Assembly (NCBI GenBank): GCA_902826575.1
Contig: CADEFJ010000004.1
Location: 1 to 64,000, forward strand
Origin: an uncultured Pseudomonadota bacterium
Lineage (GTDB): Bacteria > Pseudomonadota > Gammaproteobacteria > Steroidobacterales > Steroidobacteraceae
Direction of reading: 5' to 3'
Length of the DNA stretch: 64,000 nucleotides
Part shown: positions 9,333 through 18,121 of the stretch, piece by piece
Layout of the letters: each line of letters opens with the position of its first letter
How positions within the stretch are numbered: the first letter of the stretch is position 1
Notes under the pieces: generated by a model
What the model was told of the DNA's origin: nothing
The model's input: the letters and a program-made list of their open reading frames with translations, nothing else
Databases searched by the model: none
Program-made: the position numbers and the translations under genes

Positions 9333-10124
9333 GTGCTGATCGAACGCATCTGGTCGGCGAATGACTACCGCAATTTCCACTACCTCGTCGCCTGTGCCGA
9401 GACCGGCGAGGCGCTTGCGATCGATCCGCTCGACTGGCGCAAGTGCGTGGCCGCAGCCCGCGCCCGCGGCTACCAGATCACGCAGATACTGAACACCCAC
9501 GAGCACCGCGACCACACCGGTGGCAACGAGCCGTTGCGCGAGGCCACCGGGGCACGGGTCATGGCACACGCCGGCGCGGCAGCGCGCATCGGCAATGTCG
9601 ATGTCGGCCTCACGCGCGGCGACGTCGTGCGCGTCGGGCGCACCGTGGAGCTCGAGTGCCTCGATACGCCCGGCCATACGCTCGCGCACCTGTGTCTCTA
9701 CGGGCGCGGCGAGACCCCGGTGCTGTTCTGCGGCGACACCCTGTTCAATGCAGGCGCCGGCAACTGCCACAACGGCGGGCATCCAGAGCTGCTGTTCGAG
9801 ACGTTTGCGCAGCAGCTCGCGCGTCTGCCCGACACGACCCGCATCTATCCCGGCCACGAGTATCTCGAGCGCAACCTTGCCTTCACCCTCGATCGCGAGC
9901 CAGGCAACGAGATCGCGGCGGCGATGCATCAGGGCGCGCTGGTGCAGGATCCGGCGGCGGCGCCGATCACCACGCTCGGCGAGGAGAAGCGCATCAACAC
10001 CTTCTTCCGGCTGCAGAACCCGCAGGTCATCGCCCGCCTGCGCGAAGCCTTCCCCGAGTTGCCCGAAGCACCAGGTCCGCGCGACGTCTTTCTCAAGCTG
10101 CGCGAGCTGCGCAACCGCTGGTGA
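9333..10124 (+). CDS. gloB: metallo-beta-lactamase hydrolase, glyoxalase II-like
   Basis: This 263-residue protein has the binuclear zinc motif THEHRDHTGG (His56, His58, Asp60, His61), the GHTLAHLCLY segment with the next metal His, the CGDTLFNAGAGNC loop and YPGHEYLERN, all in the order found in hydroxyacylglutathione hydrolases. The C-terminal HAGH-like extension (EEKRINTFFRLQNP) supports a GloB-type enzyme, which hydrolyses S-D-lactoylglutathione. I use the GTG at 9333, just after the histidine kinase stop. An ORF extending upstream into the kinase gene is unlikely to be used. The substrate is inferred from the family. Confidence 0.85.
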   Translation: MLIERIWSANDYRNFHYLVACAETGEALAIDPLDWRKCVAAARARGYQITQILNTHEHRDHTGGNEPLREATGARVMAHAGAAARIGNVDVGLTRGDVVRVGRTVELECLDTPGHTLAHLCLYGRGETPVLFCGDTLFNAGAGNCHNGGHPELLFETFAQQLARLPDTTRIYPGHEYLERNLAFTLDREPGNEIAAAMHQGALVQDPAAAPITTLGEEKRINTFFRLQNPQVIARLREAFPELPEAPGPRDVFLKLRELRNRW

Positions 10125-10130
10125 TCGCCA

Positions 10131-10751
10131 TCAGGCGAGATGCCGCGCCGGCCGCGCGAGCAGCAGGACGTGCCCGGGCTGCGACTGCACCCGGTCGAGC
10201 CAGGCGCGCAGGTGCGTGTACGGGGTGAGATCGTGTCCACCCTCGTGGGCCACGTGCGTGTACGCGTACAGCGCGACATCGGCAATCGTGTAGCGATTGC
10301 CCACGAAAAATCGCTGGCCACCGAGGTGATGATCCATCACGGCGAGCGCGGCGCGTCCGCGCTCGAGGCGGTCGGGCAGCTCGGTACGACGGGGCGAGTT
10401 CGCCGGCAGGTGCCTGACGATGAAGCGCGGCGTGGCGACATAGGGTTCATGGCTGTACTGCTCGAAAAACATCCACTGCAGCACCTGCGCGCGCAGCAGG
10501 CGATCGTCGGGAACCAGCGGTGAGCCTTCGCCGAGATACCAGATGATCGCGTTCGATTCGGCGAGGTGTGTGCCGTCGTCGAGTTCGAGGGTCGGTATGC
10601 GGCCGTTCGGGTTGCGCGCCAGGAACTGCGGCGTGCGGGTCGCACCCTGCAGGATGTCGCATTCGACCCAATCGAAAGGCAGGCCAAGCTGCGCCAGCAC
10701 CAGCCGCACCTTGTAACCGTTGCCCGAATCGAGGTAATCGTAAAGCTTCAT
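10131..10751 (-). CDS. glutathione S-transferase family protein
   Basis: This 206-residue protein has a thioredoxin-like N-terminal domain (MKLYDYLDSGNGYKVRL, with NPNGRIPTLE and the GSH-contacting ESNAIIWYL) and an all-helical C-terminal domain (FFVGNRYTIADVALYAY), the standard GST layout. I prefer the ATG at 10751, because a GGAGG sequence lies at a normal distance from it on the minus strand and only 2 nt from the earlier ATG at 10757. The substrate is unknown. It is convergent with the glyoxalase-like gene, with 6 nt between the stops. Confidence 0.88.
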   Translation of the reverse strand: MKLYDYLDSGNGYKVRLVLAQLGLPFDWVECDILQGATRTPQFLARNPNGRIPTLELDDGTHLAESNAIIWYLGEGSPLVPDDRLLRAQVLQWMFFEQYSHEPYVATPRFIVRHLPANSPRRTELPDRLERGRAALAVMDHHLGGQRFFVGNRYTIADVALYAYTHVAHEGGHDLTPYTHLRAWLDRVQSQPGHVLLLARPARHLA

Positions 10752-10786
10752 CGCCATTGCCTCCCGGCCGATAGCATAATCCGCCC

Positions 10787-11845
10787 ATGGACTCCCTGTT
10801 CTACCGGCGCAGCTTTGCAATCGCCACCCTGCTGCTCGTCGGCTACCTGCTGCTGCGGATCCTCGCGCCCTTCCTCGGCCCGATAGTCTGGGCAGCGTTC
10901 CTCGCCTTCATGCTCCACCCGCTGCAGCAACACTGGACCACGCGCTTCGATGGACGCTCGACATTGGCGGCTGCGCTGATCACGGTCCTGACTCCCGTCG
11001 CCATCCTGATCCCGCTCGCGGTGATCGGCGGGCTGTTTGCGGCGCAGGCCGCGGAACTCGCGAGCCGCGCCCAGGAATTCGTCCTCGGCCTGGGTGCCGG
11101 CGGCCTGACCCAGTTCGAGCGGTATCCGCTCATCGGGCCCGCCTTGCAGTGGCTCGATGCGAACACCGGCTTTGGCGCACAGGACCTGCGCGACTGGCTG
11201 CTCTCGAGCGGCGAGTCGTTCCTCAAGTGGGGCGCGACCATCGGCGGCAACGTCGTCGTCGGTGCACTCGGCACCGCGTTCGGCTTCATGATCGCGATCG
11301 TGCTGCTCTATTTCTTCGTGCGCGACGGCGCGGGGTGGGTCGCTCGCGGCACCCGGCTCATCCCGATGCAGCGCGAGCGGCGCGACGGCCTGATCGAGCA
11401 TCTCGCGCAGGTCACCCGCGCGGTCGTGTACGGCAGCGGCATCACGGCGCTGCTGCAGGGTGCCGCGGTGGGCGTCGGCTTCGCGATCGCCGGCCTGTCT
11501 TCCTATGTCGTGTTTGGCGTGCTCGCGGCCCTGTTCGCGCTGTTGCCATTCGGCGGTGCCGCGCTCGTGTGGGCCCCGGGCGTGCTGTTTCTCGCCGCCC
11601 AGGGTCGCTGGGGCATGGCGATCTTCCTGCTGATCTGGGGCCTCGGCGTGTCATCGGCCGACAACCTGCTGCGCCCGATGCTGGTTTCGAGCCGCGCAGA
11701 GATATCCACGATCACGGTGTTCGTCGGCGTGCTCGGCGGCGCGGCCGCATTCGGCGCGATCGGCCTGATCGTCGGGCCGCTCGTGCTGACCCTCGCCACC
11801 GCCCTGCTCGACTACATGGATGAAAGGTCGGAGCCCCCGGCATAA
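10787..11845 (+). CDS. AI-2E family transporter (PerM-like)
   Basis: This 352-residue inner-membrane protein belongs to the AI-2E/PerM superfamily. It has about eight helices, starting with two close hydrophobic helices (RSFAIATLLLVGYLLLRILAPFLGPIVWAAF). The central region contains LLYFFVRDG and the C-terminal helices carry ALLPFGGAALVWAPG and the VGPLVLTLATALLDYM ending. Family members export small molecules or ions, and the substrate cannot be assigned from sequence. It ends 11 nt before uvrD, so the two may be co-transcribed. Confidence 0.85.
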   Translation: MDSLFYRRSFAIATLLLVGYLLLRILAPFLGPIVWAAFLAFMLHPLQQHWTTRFDGRSTLAAALITVLTPVAILIPLAVIGGLFAAQAAELASRAQEFVLGLGAGGLTQFERYPLIGPALQWLDANTGFGAQDLRDWLLSSGESFLKWGATIGGNVVVGALGTAFGFMIAIVLLYFFVRDGAGWVARGTRLIPMQRERRDGLIEHLAQVTRAVVYGSGITALLQGAAVGVGFAIAGLSSYVVFGVLAALFALLPFGGAALVWAPGVLFLAAQGRWGMAIFLLIWGLGVSSADNLLRPMLVSSRAEISTITVFVGVLGGAAAFGAIGLIVGPLVLTLATALLDYMDERSEPPA

Positions 11846-11856
11846 TAGGCGGCTGT

Positions 11857-14800
11857 ATGGACCTCTCACCGATCCTCTCGCCGCTGAACGACGCGCAGCG
11901 CGCAGCGGTTACCGCACCCGTCGGGCCGGTACTGGTGCTCGCCGGTGCCGGCAGCGGCAAGACGCGCGTACTCACCCATCGCATCGCCTGGCTGGTGCAG
12001 GCCGAGGGCGCCTCGCCCCACAGCATCCTCGCGGTGACCTTCACCAACAAGGCCGCGGGCGAGATGCGCGCGCGCATCGAGGCGTTGCTCGGCATTCCCG
12101 GCAGTTCGCTGTGGGTCGGCACCTTCCACGGCATCGCGCATCGGCTGCTGCGCCTGCACTGGCGCGAATCCGGACTGCCGCAGGGCTTCCAGATCCTCGA
12201 CGCCGAGGACCAGCTGCGCATGATCCGCAAGCTGCTGCGTTCGCAGGCGCTCGACGAATCGCGCTGGGTGCCGCGCGAGGTCACCTGGTTCATCAATCAC
12301 CAGAAGGACGAGGGCCTGCGCCCGAAGGCGCTCAAGGACGGCAACGACCCGACCCGTCGCCAGCTGATCAAGCTCTACCAGGATTACGAGGAGGCGTGCG
12401 CGCGTGCCGGCGTCGTCGATTTCGCCGAGCTGCTGCTGCGAGCGTTCGAGCTGCTGCGCGACAACCCTGAGGTGCTGCGGCACTACCGCGCGCGTTTCCG
12501 CCACGTGCTGGTCGACGAGTTCCAGGATACGAACGCCATCCAGTACGCGTGGCTGAAGCTGCTCGCCGGCAGCGAAGGCGCGCCCTTCATCGTCGGCGAC
12601 GACGACCAGTGTCTTGCCGCGGGAACCGCTGTCACGATGGCCGATGGCTCCACCAAGCCGATCGAATCGGTCCGGACGGGCGACCGCGTACTGTCGAGCT
12701 ACGGAAGCGGAGACTTCCGCGCGGCGACAGTTACCGACACGTTTCGGCGTGCGCGAAGCGGGCCGATGGTATCGCTGCACTTCAAATCGGGCCGTATCTT
12801 GCGGAGCACCCCGGAACACACGCACTTTGCCGGTTACGTACTCGGGGAGACGCCGCAGACCCACTTCGTTTACCTGATGCAGAAGCAGGGGCTTGGCTTT
12901 CGCCTCGGCACTTCCCAGGTTTACACGGCGGGCCAGGCTCGGCCCATGGTGGGGTTCAAGCAGCGGGCGCTGCAGGAGCACGCTGACGCGCTATGGGTGA
13001 TCCGGACCCACCCGAACGAAAACGAGGCGCGCCTCGACGAGATGCTCACGTCGCTGCGTTACGGACTGCCGACACTGCCGTTTGTTGCCCGCAAGGGCCG
13101 CGGCAACAACGGCTTGGTCCACGACCCGGCGCAAATCCGCCAGGTCTTCGACACGCTCGATACGCGCAGTGCCGCGATGCGGCTGCTGCAGGAAGTCGGG
13201 CTCGATCCCGACAGGCCTCACCACCTGCCACAGGGCCGCAATTCGTGCCGTCGCAACATCGTCATTACTCTATGCGGAGATCGCCGTGGGTCGCGCCCGA
13301 TGCATCGCATCAGCATCGTGGGCGTGGACCAGGAAGATGCCGCGCAGCTGCGCGCCCGGGGTTTCAGTGTGCGTCCCGCACACCGTCAGTCCCGTAGCTG
13401 GCGACTCGAAACCGTGCGCGCCGAGTACGGTGAACTCATGGAGCTGGCGCGGGCTGCTGCCGAATGCCTTCCGGATGCGCGCTACATCGTTCAGGGCCAC
13501 TTGCTCCGCCGCTCGCTGCCATTCGTCAACGCCGGTTCGATCCGGCCCGGCATGGTGGTGGTCACCGGCACAGGCGAGTTCGACGTCGTCGAGCGCGTCG
13601 AGAGCGACGATACCGATGGCGAGATCTTCGACATCAACGTTACAAGCACCCACAATTTTGTGGCAAACGGCGTGGTCACACACAACTCGATCTATCGCTG
13701 GCGCGGCGCGCGGGTCGAGAACCTGCAGCAGTTCCAGCGCGACTGGCCGCACGCACAGCTGCATCGCCTCGAACAGAACTATCGCTCGACCGGCAACATC
13801 CTCAAGGCCGCGAACGAGCTGATAGCGCACAACAGCGGCCGCCTCGGCAAGAACCTGTGGACGAGCGGTGGCCATGGCGAGCCGATCCGTCTGTACGCCG
13901 CCTTCAACGAACGCGACGAGGCCGACTTCGTCACGCACCGCATCCGCGAGTGGGTGCAGCGCGGCGGCGCGCGGCGCGACGTCGCGATCCTGTATCGCTC
14001 GAACGCACAATCGCGCGTGTTCGAGGAATCGTTCCTGTCGGCACGCATTCCGTACAAGGTGTATGGCGGCCTGCGATTCTTCGAGCGCGCCGAGATCAAG
14101 GACGCGCTCGCCTACCTGCGCCTCATGTCGAACCGCGACGACGACGCCTCGTTCGAGCGCGTCGTGAACCTGCCTGCGCGCGGCATCGGCGCGAAGACCA
14201 TAGACGAGCTGCGGGTGGCCGCGCGCACTGCCGGCACGTCGTTGTGGCAGGCCGCGCGCCAGGCCATCGCGGGCGGCACGCTCGCGGCACGCGCCACCGC
14301 GGCACTCGGCGGATTCCTGCAGCTGACCGAGCGCCTCGCGGCGGACGCCGCCAACCTGCCGCTGCACGAGCAGGTCGACCTCGTACTCGCCGCGAGCGGC
14401 CTCATCGAGCACCACAGGAAGGAAAAGGCCGATCGCGGCGAGGCGCGCGTCGAGAACCTCGAGGAGCTCGTCAGCGCCGCCCGCGGTTTCGAGCCGGAGG
14501 GCGACCTGCCGCCGCTCGATGCCTTCCTCGCGCATGCCGCACTCGAATCGGGCGAGGGCCAGGCCGAGGAGTGGGAAGACTGCGTGCAGATGATGACCCT
14601 GCACACCGCCAAGGGCCTGGAGTTCCCGCTGGTGTTCCTCTGCGGCATGGAGGATGGCCTGTTTCCGCACCAGCGCTCGCTCAACGACGTCGACGGCCTC
14701 GAGGAGGAGCGCCGCCTGTGCTACGTCGGCATGACCCGCGCGATGCAGCAGCTGTACGTCAGCTACGCCGAGCAGCGCCGACTGCACGGCATGGACAGCT

Positions 14801-15150
14801 ACGGCCAGGCCTCGCGCTTCCTCGCCGAGATCCCCGAGGACTTGCTCGAAGAAGTGCGTCCCCGCATCCAGCTCGGGCGCCCGTATGCGCGCGCCGGCAG
14901 CCATGCCCCCGCCCACGGCGATCGCGGCGGCGCAGCCTATGCCCACAGCCAGGCCGCCCGGCGCACGATCGCATCGGAGGTGGTGGCACCGGGCATGCGG
15001 CTCGGCGCGCGCGTGCGCCACGGCAAGTTCGGCGAGGGCACGGTGCTCAACGTGGAGGGCCAGGGCCCGCAGGCGCGCGTGCAGGTGAACTTCGAACGCC
15101 AGGGCACGAAATGGCTCATGCTCGCGTACGCGAACCTCGAGGCCATGTGA
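11857..15150 (+). CDS. uvrD: DNA helicase II UvrD, intein-containing
   Basis: UvrD is the SF1A helicase of nucleotide excision and mismatch repair. The 1097-codon frame encodes a 738-residue helicase once a 359-residue intein (codons 252-610) is removed, close to the usual length of about 720-730. Motifs are Walker A GAGSGKT (residues 30-36), motif Ia TFTNKAAGEM, motif II VDEFQDTN (219-226), GDDDQ/SIYRWRGA (split by the intein), LEQNYRST, LHTAKGLEFPLVF, YVGMTRAM, and a C-terminal Tudor-like segment (GARVRHGKFGEGTVL). Splicing is needed for activity because the insertion lies in motif III, which couples ATP hydrolysis to unwinding. Confidence 0.96.
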   Translation: MDLSPILSPLNDAQRAAVTAPVGPVLVLAGAGSGKTRVLTHRIAWLVQAEGASPHSILAVTFTNKAAGEMRARIEALLGIPGSSLWVGTFHGIAHRLLRLHWRESGLPQGFQILDAEDQLRMIRKLLRSQALDESRWVPREVTWFINHQKDEGLRPKALKDGNDPTRRQLIKLYQDYEEACARAGVVDFAELLLRAFELLRDNPEVLRHYRARFRHVLVDEFQDTNAIQYAWLKLLAGSEGAPFIVGDDDQCLAAGTAVTMADGSTKPIESVRTGDRVLSSYGSGDFRAATVTDTFRRARSGPMVSLHFKSGRILRSTPEHTHFAGYVLGETPQTHFVYLMQKQGLGFRLGTSQVYTAGQARPMVGFKQRALQEHADALWVIRTHPNENEARLDEMLTSLRYGLPTLPFVARKGRGNNGLVHDPAQIRQVFDTLDTRSAAMRLLQEVGLDPDRPHHLPQGRNSCRRNIVITLCGDRRGSRPMHRISIVGVDQEDAAQLRARGFSVRPAHRQSRSWRLETVRAEYGELMELARAAAECLPDARYIVQGHLLRRSLPFVNAGSIRPGMVVVTGTGEFDVVERVESDDTDGEIFDINVTSTHNFVANGVVTHNSIYRWRGARVENLQQFQRDWPHAQLHRLEQNYRSTGNILKAANELIAHNSGRLGKNLWTSGGHGEPIRLYAAFNERDEADFVTHRIREWVQRGGARRDVAILYRSNAQSRVFEESFLSARIPYKVYGGLRFFERAEIKDALAYLRLMSNRDDDASFERVVNLPARGIGAKTIDELRVAARTAGTSLWQAARQAIAGGTLAARATAALGGFLQLTERLAADAANLPLHEQVDLVLAASGLIEHHRKEKADRGEARVENLEELVSAARGFEPEGDLPPLDAFLAHAALESGEGQAEEWEDCVQMMTLHTAKGLEFPLVFLCGMEDGLFPHQRSLNDVDGLEEERRLCYVGMTRAMQQLYVSYAEQRRLHGMDSYGQASRFLAEIPEDLLEEVRPRIQLGRPYARAGSHAPAHGDRGGAAYAHSQAARRTIASEVVAPGMRLGARVRHGKFGEGTVLNVEGQGPQARVQVNFERQGTKWLMLAYANLEAM
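12610..13686 (+). mobile_element. intein inserted in UvrD motif III
   Basis: A 359-residue in-frame insertion separates GDDDQ from SIYRWRGA. It begins with Cys (CLAAGTAVTMADGSTKPIES, block A) and has a block B TPEHTHF with the conserved Thr and His. It ends with DINVTSTHNFVANGVVTHN followed by Ser as the +1 nucleophile, so all residues needed for protein splicing are present. The middle (about intein residues 95-300) is too long for a mini-intein and probably holds a homing endonuclease or its remnant. I see no clear LAGLIDADG motif. The segments LGFRLGTSQVY and LWVIRTHPNENEA are weakly GIY-YIG-like, which is uncertain. Confidence 0.92.
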
Positions 15151-15157
15151 GACCAGC

Positions 15158-16531
15158 ATGAAGATCGTGATCCTTGGCGCGGGCCAGGTCGGCCGAACGG
15201 CCGCCTATCATCTGTCGCGCGAGGAGGCGAACGACGTCACGGTCGTCGACACGAACGAGCAGGTGCTGCGCGACCTGCAGGGCCGCCTCGACATCCGCAC
15301 CGTCGCGGGCAATGCCGCATTCCCGACGATCCTCGAGGCGGCGGGAGCCGCCGATGCGGAAGTGCTGATCGCGCTCACCAACAGCGACGAGATCAACATG
15401 CTCGCGTGCGAAGTCGCATACACGCTGTATCGCACGCCCACCAAGATCGCCCGCATCCGCTCGGCCGAATACACCAGCACGCCCAAGCTGTTCAGCGCCG
15501 AGGCCCTGTCGGTCGACGTGTGGATCAGCCCCGAGCAACTCGTCACCGACTACATCGAGCGCCTGATCCGTTATCCGGGCGCGCTGCAGGTGCTGACCTT
15601 CGCGGCGGGCCGCCTGCGCCTCGTCGGCGTGCGCGCCGAGAGCGGGGCGCCGCTCGTCGGGCAGCCGATCCGCATGCTGCGCGAGCACCTGCCCGACTAC
15701 GACTCGCACATCGTCGCCGTGTATCGCGAAGGACGCCGCATCGATCTGGCGCCCGCAACGGTGATCGAAGCCGACGATGAAGTGTTCCTGTTCGCCACCC
15801 GCGAGCACATGCGCCGCGTCATGGCTGAACTGCGTGTCGCGGGCGGGCCGGCCAGGCGCATCGTGATCGCCGGCGGCGGCAGCATCGGCTTTCGCCTCGC
15901 GCACGCGCTCGAGGACAGCCATCACGTGAAGCTTATCGAGCGCAATGCCGAGCGCGCCCGGTACGTGGCCGAGCGGCTCGAGAACGCGATCGTCCTGCAT
16001 GGCGATGCCGCCGACGAGGAACTGCTGATCGAGGAGAATATCGACAGCTCGCAGGTGTTCGCCGCGCTCACCAACTCCGAGGAGGCGAACATCCTCTCGG
16101 CGATGCTCGCCAAGCGTCTCGGCGCGACCAAGGTGATGGCGCTGATCAACAAGCCCTCCTACGCCGGGCTGATGGAGAGCGGCAGCATCGATGTCGCGAT
16201 CTCGCCGCAATCGGTGACGATCGGATCGCTGCTCGCGCATGTGCGCCGCGGCGATGTCGTGCGCGTGCATTCGCTGCGCCATGGCACGGCGGAAGTGATG
16301 GAGGCGATCGCGCACGGCCAGGCAGGCAACTCGCGCATCGTCGGCATCAGGGTCGGCGAGATTCCGCTGCCGGACAGCGCGAGCGTCGGTGCGATCACGC
16401 GTGGCGACGAGGTCATCATGGCGCGAGACGACACGGTCGTGCAGGAGAACGACCACGTGATCATCTTCCTCGGCGATCGCCGCCACGTCGACCAGGTGGA
16501 GAAGCTGTTCGTGTCGGGCACTGCGGCGTAG
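15158..16531 (+). CDS. trkA: Trk potassium uptake regulator TrkA
   Basis: TrkA is the cytoplasmic NAD(H)-binding gating subunit of the Trk K+ uptake system. The 457-residue protein is a tandem of two RCK units: a Rossmann domain with ILGAGQVGRTAA (residues 4-15) and its TrkA-C domain, then a second Rossmann domain with VIAGGGSIGFRLA (about 239-251) and a second TrkA-C domain. An acidic residue at the end of strand 2 (VVDTNEQ) supports NAD(H) rather than NADP(H) binding. It starts 7 nt after uvrD and is followed 6 nt later by trkH, forming one operon. Confidence 0.96.
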   Translation: MKIVILGAGQVGRTAAYHLSREEANDVTVVDTNEQVLRDLQGRLDIRTVAGNAAFPTILEAAGAADAEVLIALTNSDEINMLACEVAYTLYRTPTKIARIRSAEYTSTPKLFSAEALSVDVWISPEQLVTDYIERLIRYPGALQVLTFAAGRLRLVGVRAESGAPLVGQPIRMLREHLPDYDSHIVAVYREGRRIDLAPATVIEADDEVFLFATREHMRRVMAELRVAGGPARRIVIAGGGSIGFRLAHALEDSHHVKLIERNAERARYVAERLENAIVLHGDAADEELLIEENIDSSQVFAALTNSEEANILSAMLAKRLGATKVMALINKPSYAGLMESGSIDVAISPQSVTIGSLLAHVRRGDVVRVHSLRHGTAEVMEAIAHGQAGNSRIVGIRVGEIPLPDSASVGAITRGDEVIMARDDTVVQENDHVIIFLGDRRHVDQVEKLFVSGTAA

Positions 16532-16537
16532 CGCCCC

Positions 16538-17986
16538 GTGTTCGGCGTCCTGCACGTGCTCGGCCTGATGCTCGCGTTCTTTGCGAGCACATTCCTGCTG
16601 CCGATCATCTGCTCGCTGCTGACTGGCGACGGCATGCTGGTCCACTTCATCGTCGGTGCGACCGTCATCGTGCTGATCGGGCTCGGTCTTGCGCTGGCGT
16701 TTCGCCGCCACAAGCGTGAGCTGAAGGCGCGCGACGGATTCCTGCTCGTCACACTCGCCTGGGTGATGATGTCCGCCGCGGCCACGGTGCCACTGCTGAT
16801 AGCGCTGCCAGACCTGTCATTCACCGACGCGTATTTCGAGGCGATGTCCGGGCTCACGACCACGGGCTCCACCGTGCTCACCGGGCTCGATGCGCTGCCG
16901 CCGTCGATCAACCTGTGGCGACACGCGCTGCACTGGTACGGTGGCCTCGGCATCATCGTGCTGGCCGTCGCCGTGCTGCCGCTGCTCGGCGTCGGCGGCA
17001 TGCAGGTCTACAAGGCCGAAAGCCCGGGCCCCGTGAAGGACGAGAAGCTGACGCCCCGCATCACCCAGACCGCCAAGGCACTGTGGCTCGTCTACGCCGC
17101 CATCACCCTGGCCGGCGTCCTGGCGTTGCGGGCCGCCGGGATGGACTGGCTCGACGCGATCTGTCACGCCTTCTCCGCGGTGGCGCTGGGCGGCTTCTCG
17201 ACCTACGACACCGGCGTCGGTCACTTCGATTCGGCGGCCATCGAACTCGTGCTGATCGTGCTCATGTTGCTTGCCTGCCTGAATTTCTCGCGCCACTTCA
17301 TGGCGGTGCAGAAGCGCTCGTTCAGGCCGTATGCGCGTGACGCGGAGGCCAAGGCCATCATGTTGGTGCTCGGCGTCAGCGTTGCGGCAGTGACGGCCCT
17401 GCTGTGGGCATCGCAGACCTACGACGGGTTCGGCTCCTCGCTGCGGCACGCCGCGTTCACCGTGGTGTCGATCGCGACCACGACCGGCTTCGTCACCGAC
17501 AACTACGAGTCGTGGCCGGTGTTCGCGCCGGTGTGGATGCTGTTCCTGTCGTGCATCGTCTGCAGCACCGGCTCGACCGGTGGCGGCATCAAGATGTTCC
17601 GTACGCTGCTGCTGCAGCGGCATGCATTCCGCGAGATGAAGATGCTGCTGCATCCGCGCGCCATCGTGCCGATCCGCATCGGCGGCGTGGTGATCCCCGA
17701 CCGCGTGGTGTTTTCGGTGCTGGCATTCATTTTCCTGTACTTCGCGACCGTGGTCGCACTCACCTTCGCACTGCTGCTCTCGGGCGTCGATCTCGTATCG
17801 GCTTTCAGTGGCATCGTGGCGTCGATCAACAACGTGGGCCCGGGCCTCGGGCGGGCCGGGCCCACGACGCAGTACCAGTCGTTCACCGACGTGCAGACCT
17901 GGATTTTCTCGATCGCGATGCTGCTCGGGCGGCTCGAGATCTTCAGCGTCCTGGTGCTGTTCACGCCGGCGTTCTGGAGGAATTGA
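16538..17986 (+). CDS. trkH: Trk potassium transporter membrane subunit TrkH
   Basis: TrkH is the ion-conducting partner of TrkA. The 482-residue protein has four M1-P-M2-like repeats with selectivity-filter segments, seen as SGLTTTGSTV, SAVALGGFSTYD, IATTTGFVTDNY and the last SSINNVGPG-type loop (ASINNVGPGLG). The STGSTGGGIKMFR loop is the gating region of the family. The start is a GTG at 16538 with trkA immediately upstream. Palindrome copy 3 lies about 40 nt after the stop. Confidence 0.95.
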   Translation: MFGVLHVLGLMLAFFASTFLLPIICSLLTGDGMLVHFIVGATVIVLIGLGLALAFRRHKRELKARDGFLLVTLAWVMMSAAATVPLLIALPDLSFTDAYFEAMSGLTTTGSTVLTGLDALPPSINLWRHALHWYGGLGIIVLAVAVLPLLGVGGMQVYKAESPGPVKDEKLTPRITQTAKALWLVYAAITLAGVLALRAAGMDWLDAICHAFSAVALGGFSTYDTGVGHFDSAAIELVLIVLMLLACLNFSRHFMAVQKRSFRPYARDAEAKAIMLVLGVSVAAVTALLWASQTYDGFGSSLRHAAFTVVSIATTTGFVTDNYESWPVFAPVWMLFLSCIVCSTGSTGGGIKMFRTLLLQRHAFREMKMLLHPRAIVPIRIGGVVIPDRVVFSVLAFIFLYFATVVALTFALLLSGVDLVSAFSGIVASINNVGPGLGRAGPTTQYQSFTDVQTWIFSIAMLLGRLEIFSVLVLFTPAFWRN

Positions 17987-18026
17987 GCGCAGTCGCGCTT
18001 CGGGCGTAAGCTGTCAACCGTTCGGG

Positions 18027-18097
18027 GTGCCGGGTTTTCGGTATTTCGGTTACTGCGCGCTCCGCCGGCAATAACCGAAATACCGAAAACCCGGCAC
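18027..18097. repeat. long palindromic repeat, copy 3
   Basis: Arms 18027-18056 and 18068-18097 match copy 1 except for one T-to-C change in the left arm (GGTTACTGC instead of GGTTATTGC), which leaves one mismatch in the hairpin. The loop GCGCTCCGCCG differs from that of copy 1 by one base and has the same orientation. It lies between the trkH stop and the TTG start of the transporter gene, ending about 24 nt before that start. Confidence 0.95.
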
Positions 18098-18121
18098 CAT
18101 GCTTCATTCGACGAGGGACCG

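Noticed and set aside
13270..15159. A 629-codon minus-strand ORF opposite uvrD and the intein
   Set aside because: Antisense to a fully supported helicase gene; no domain.
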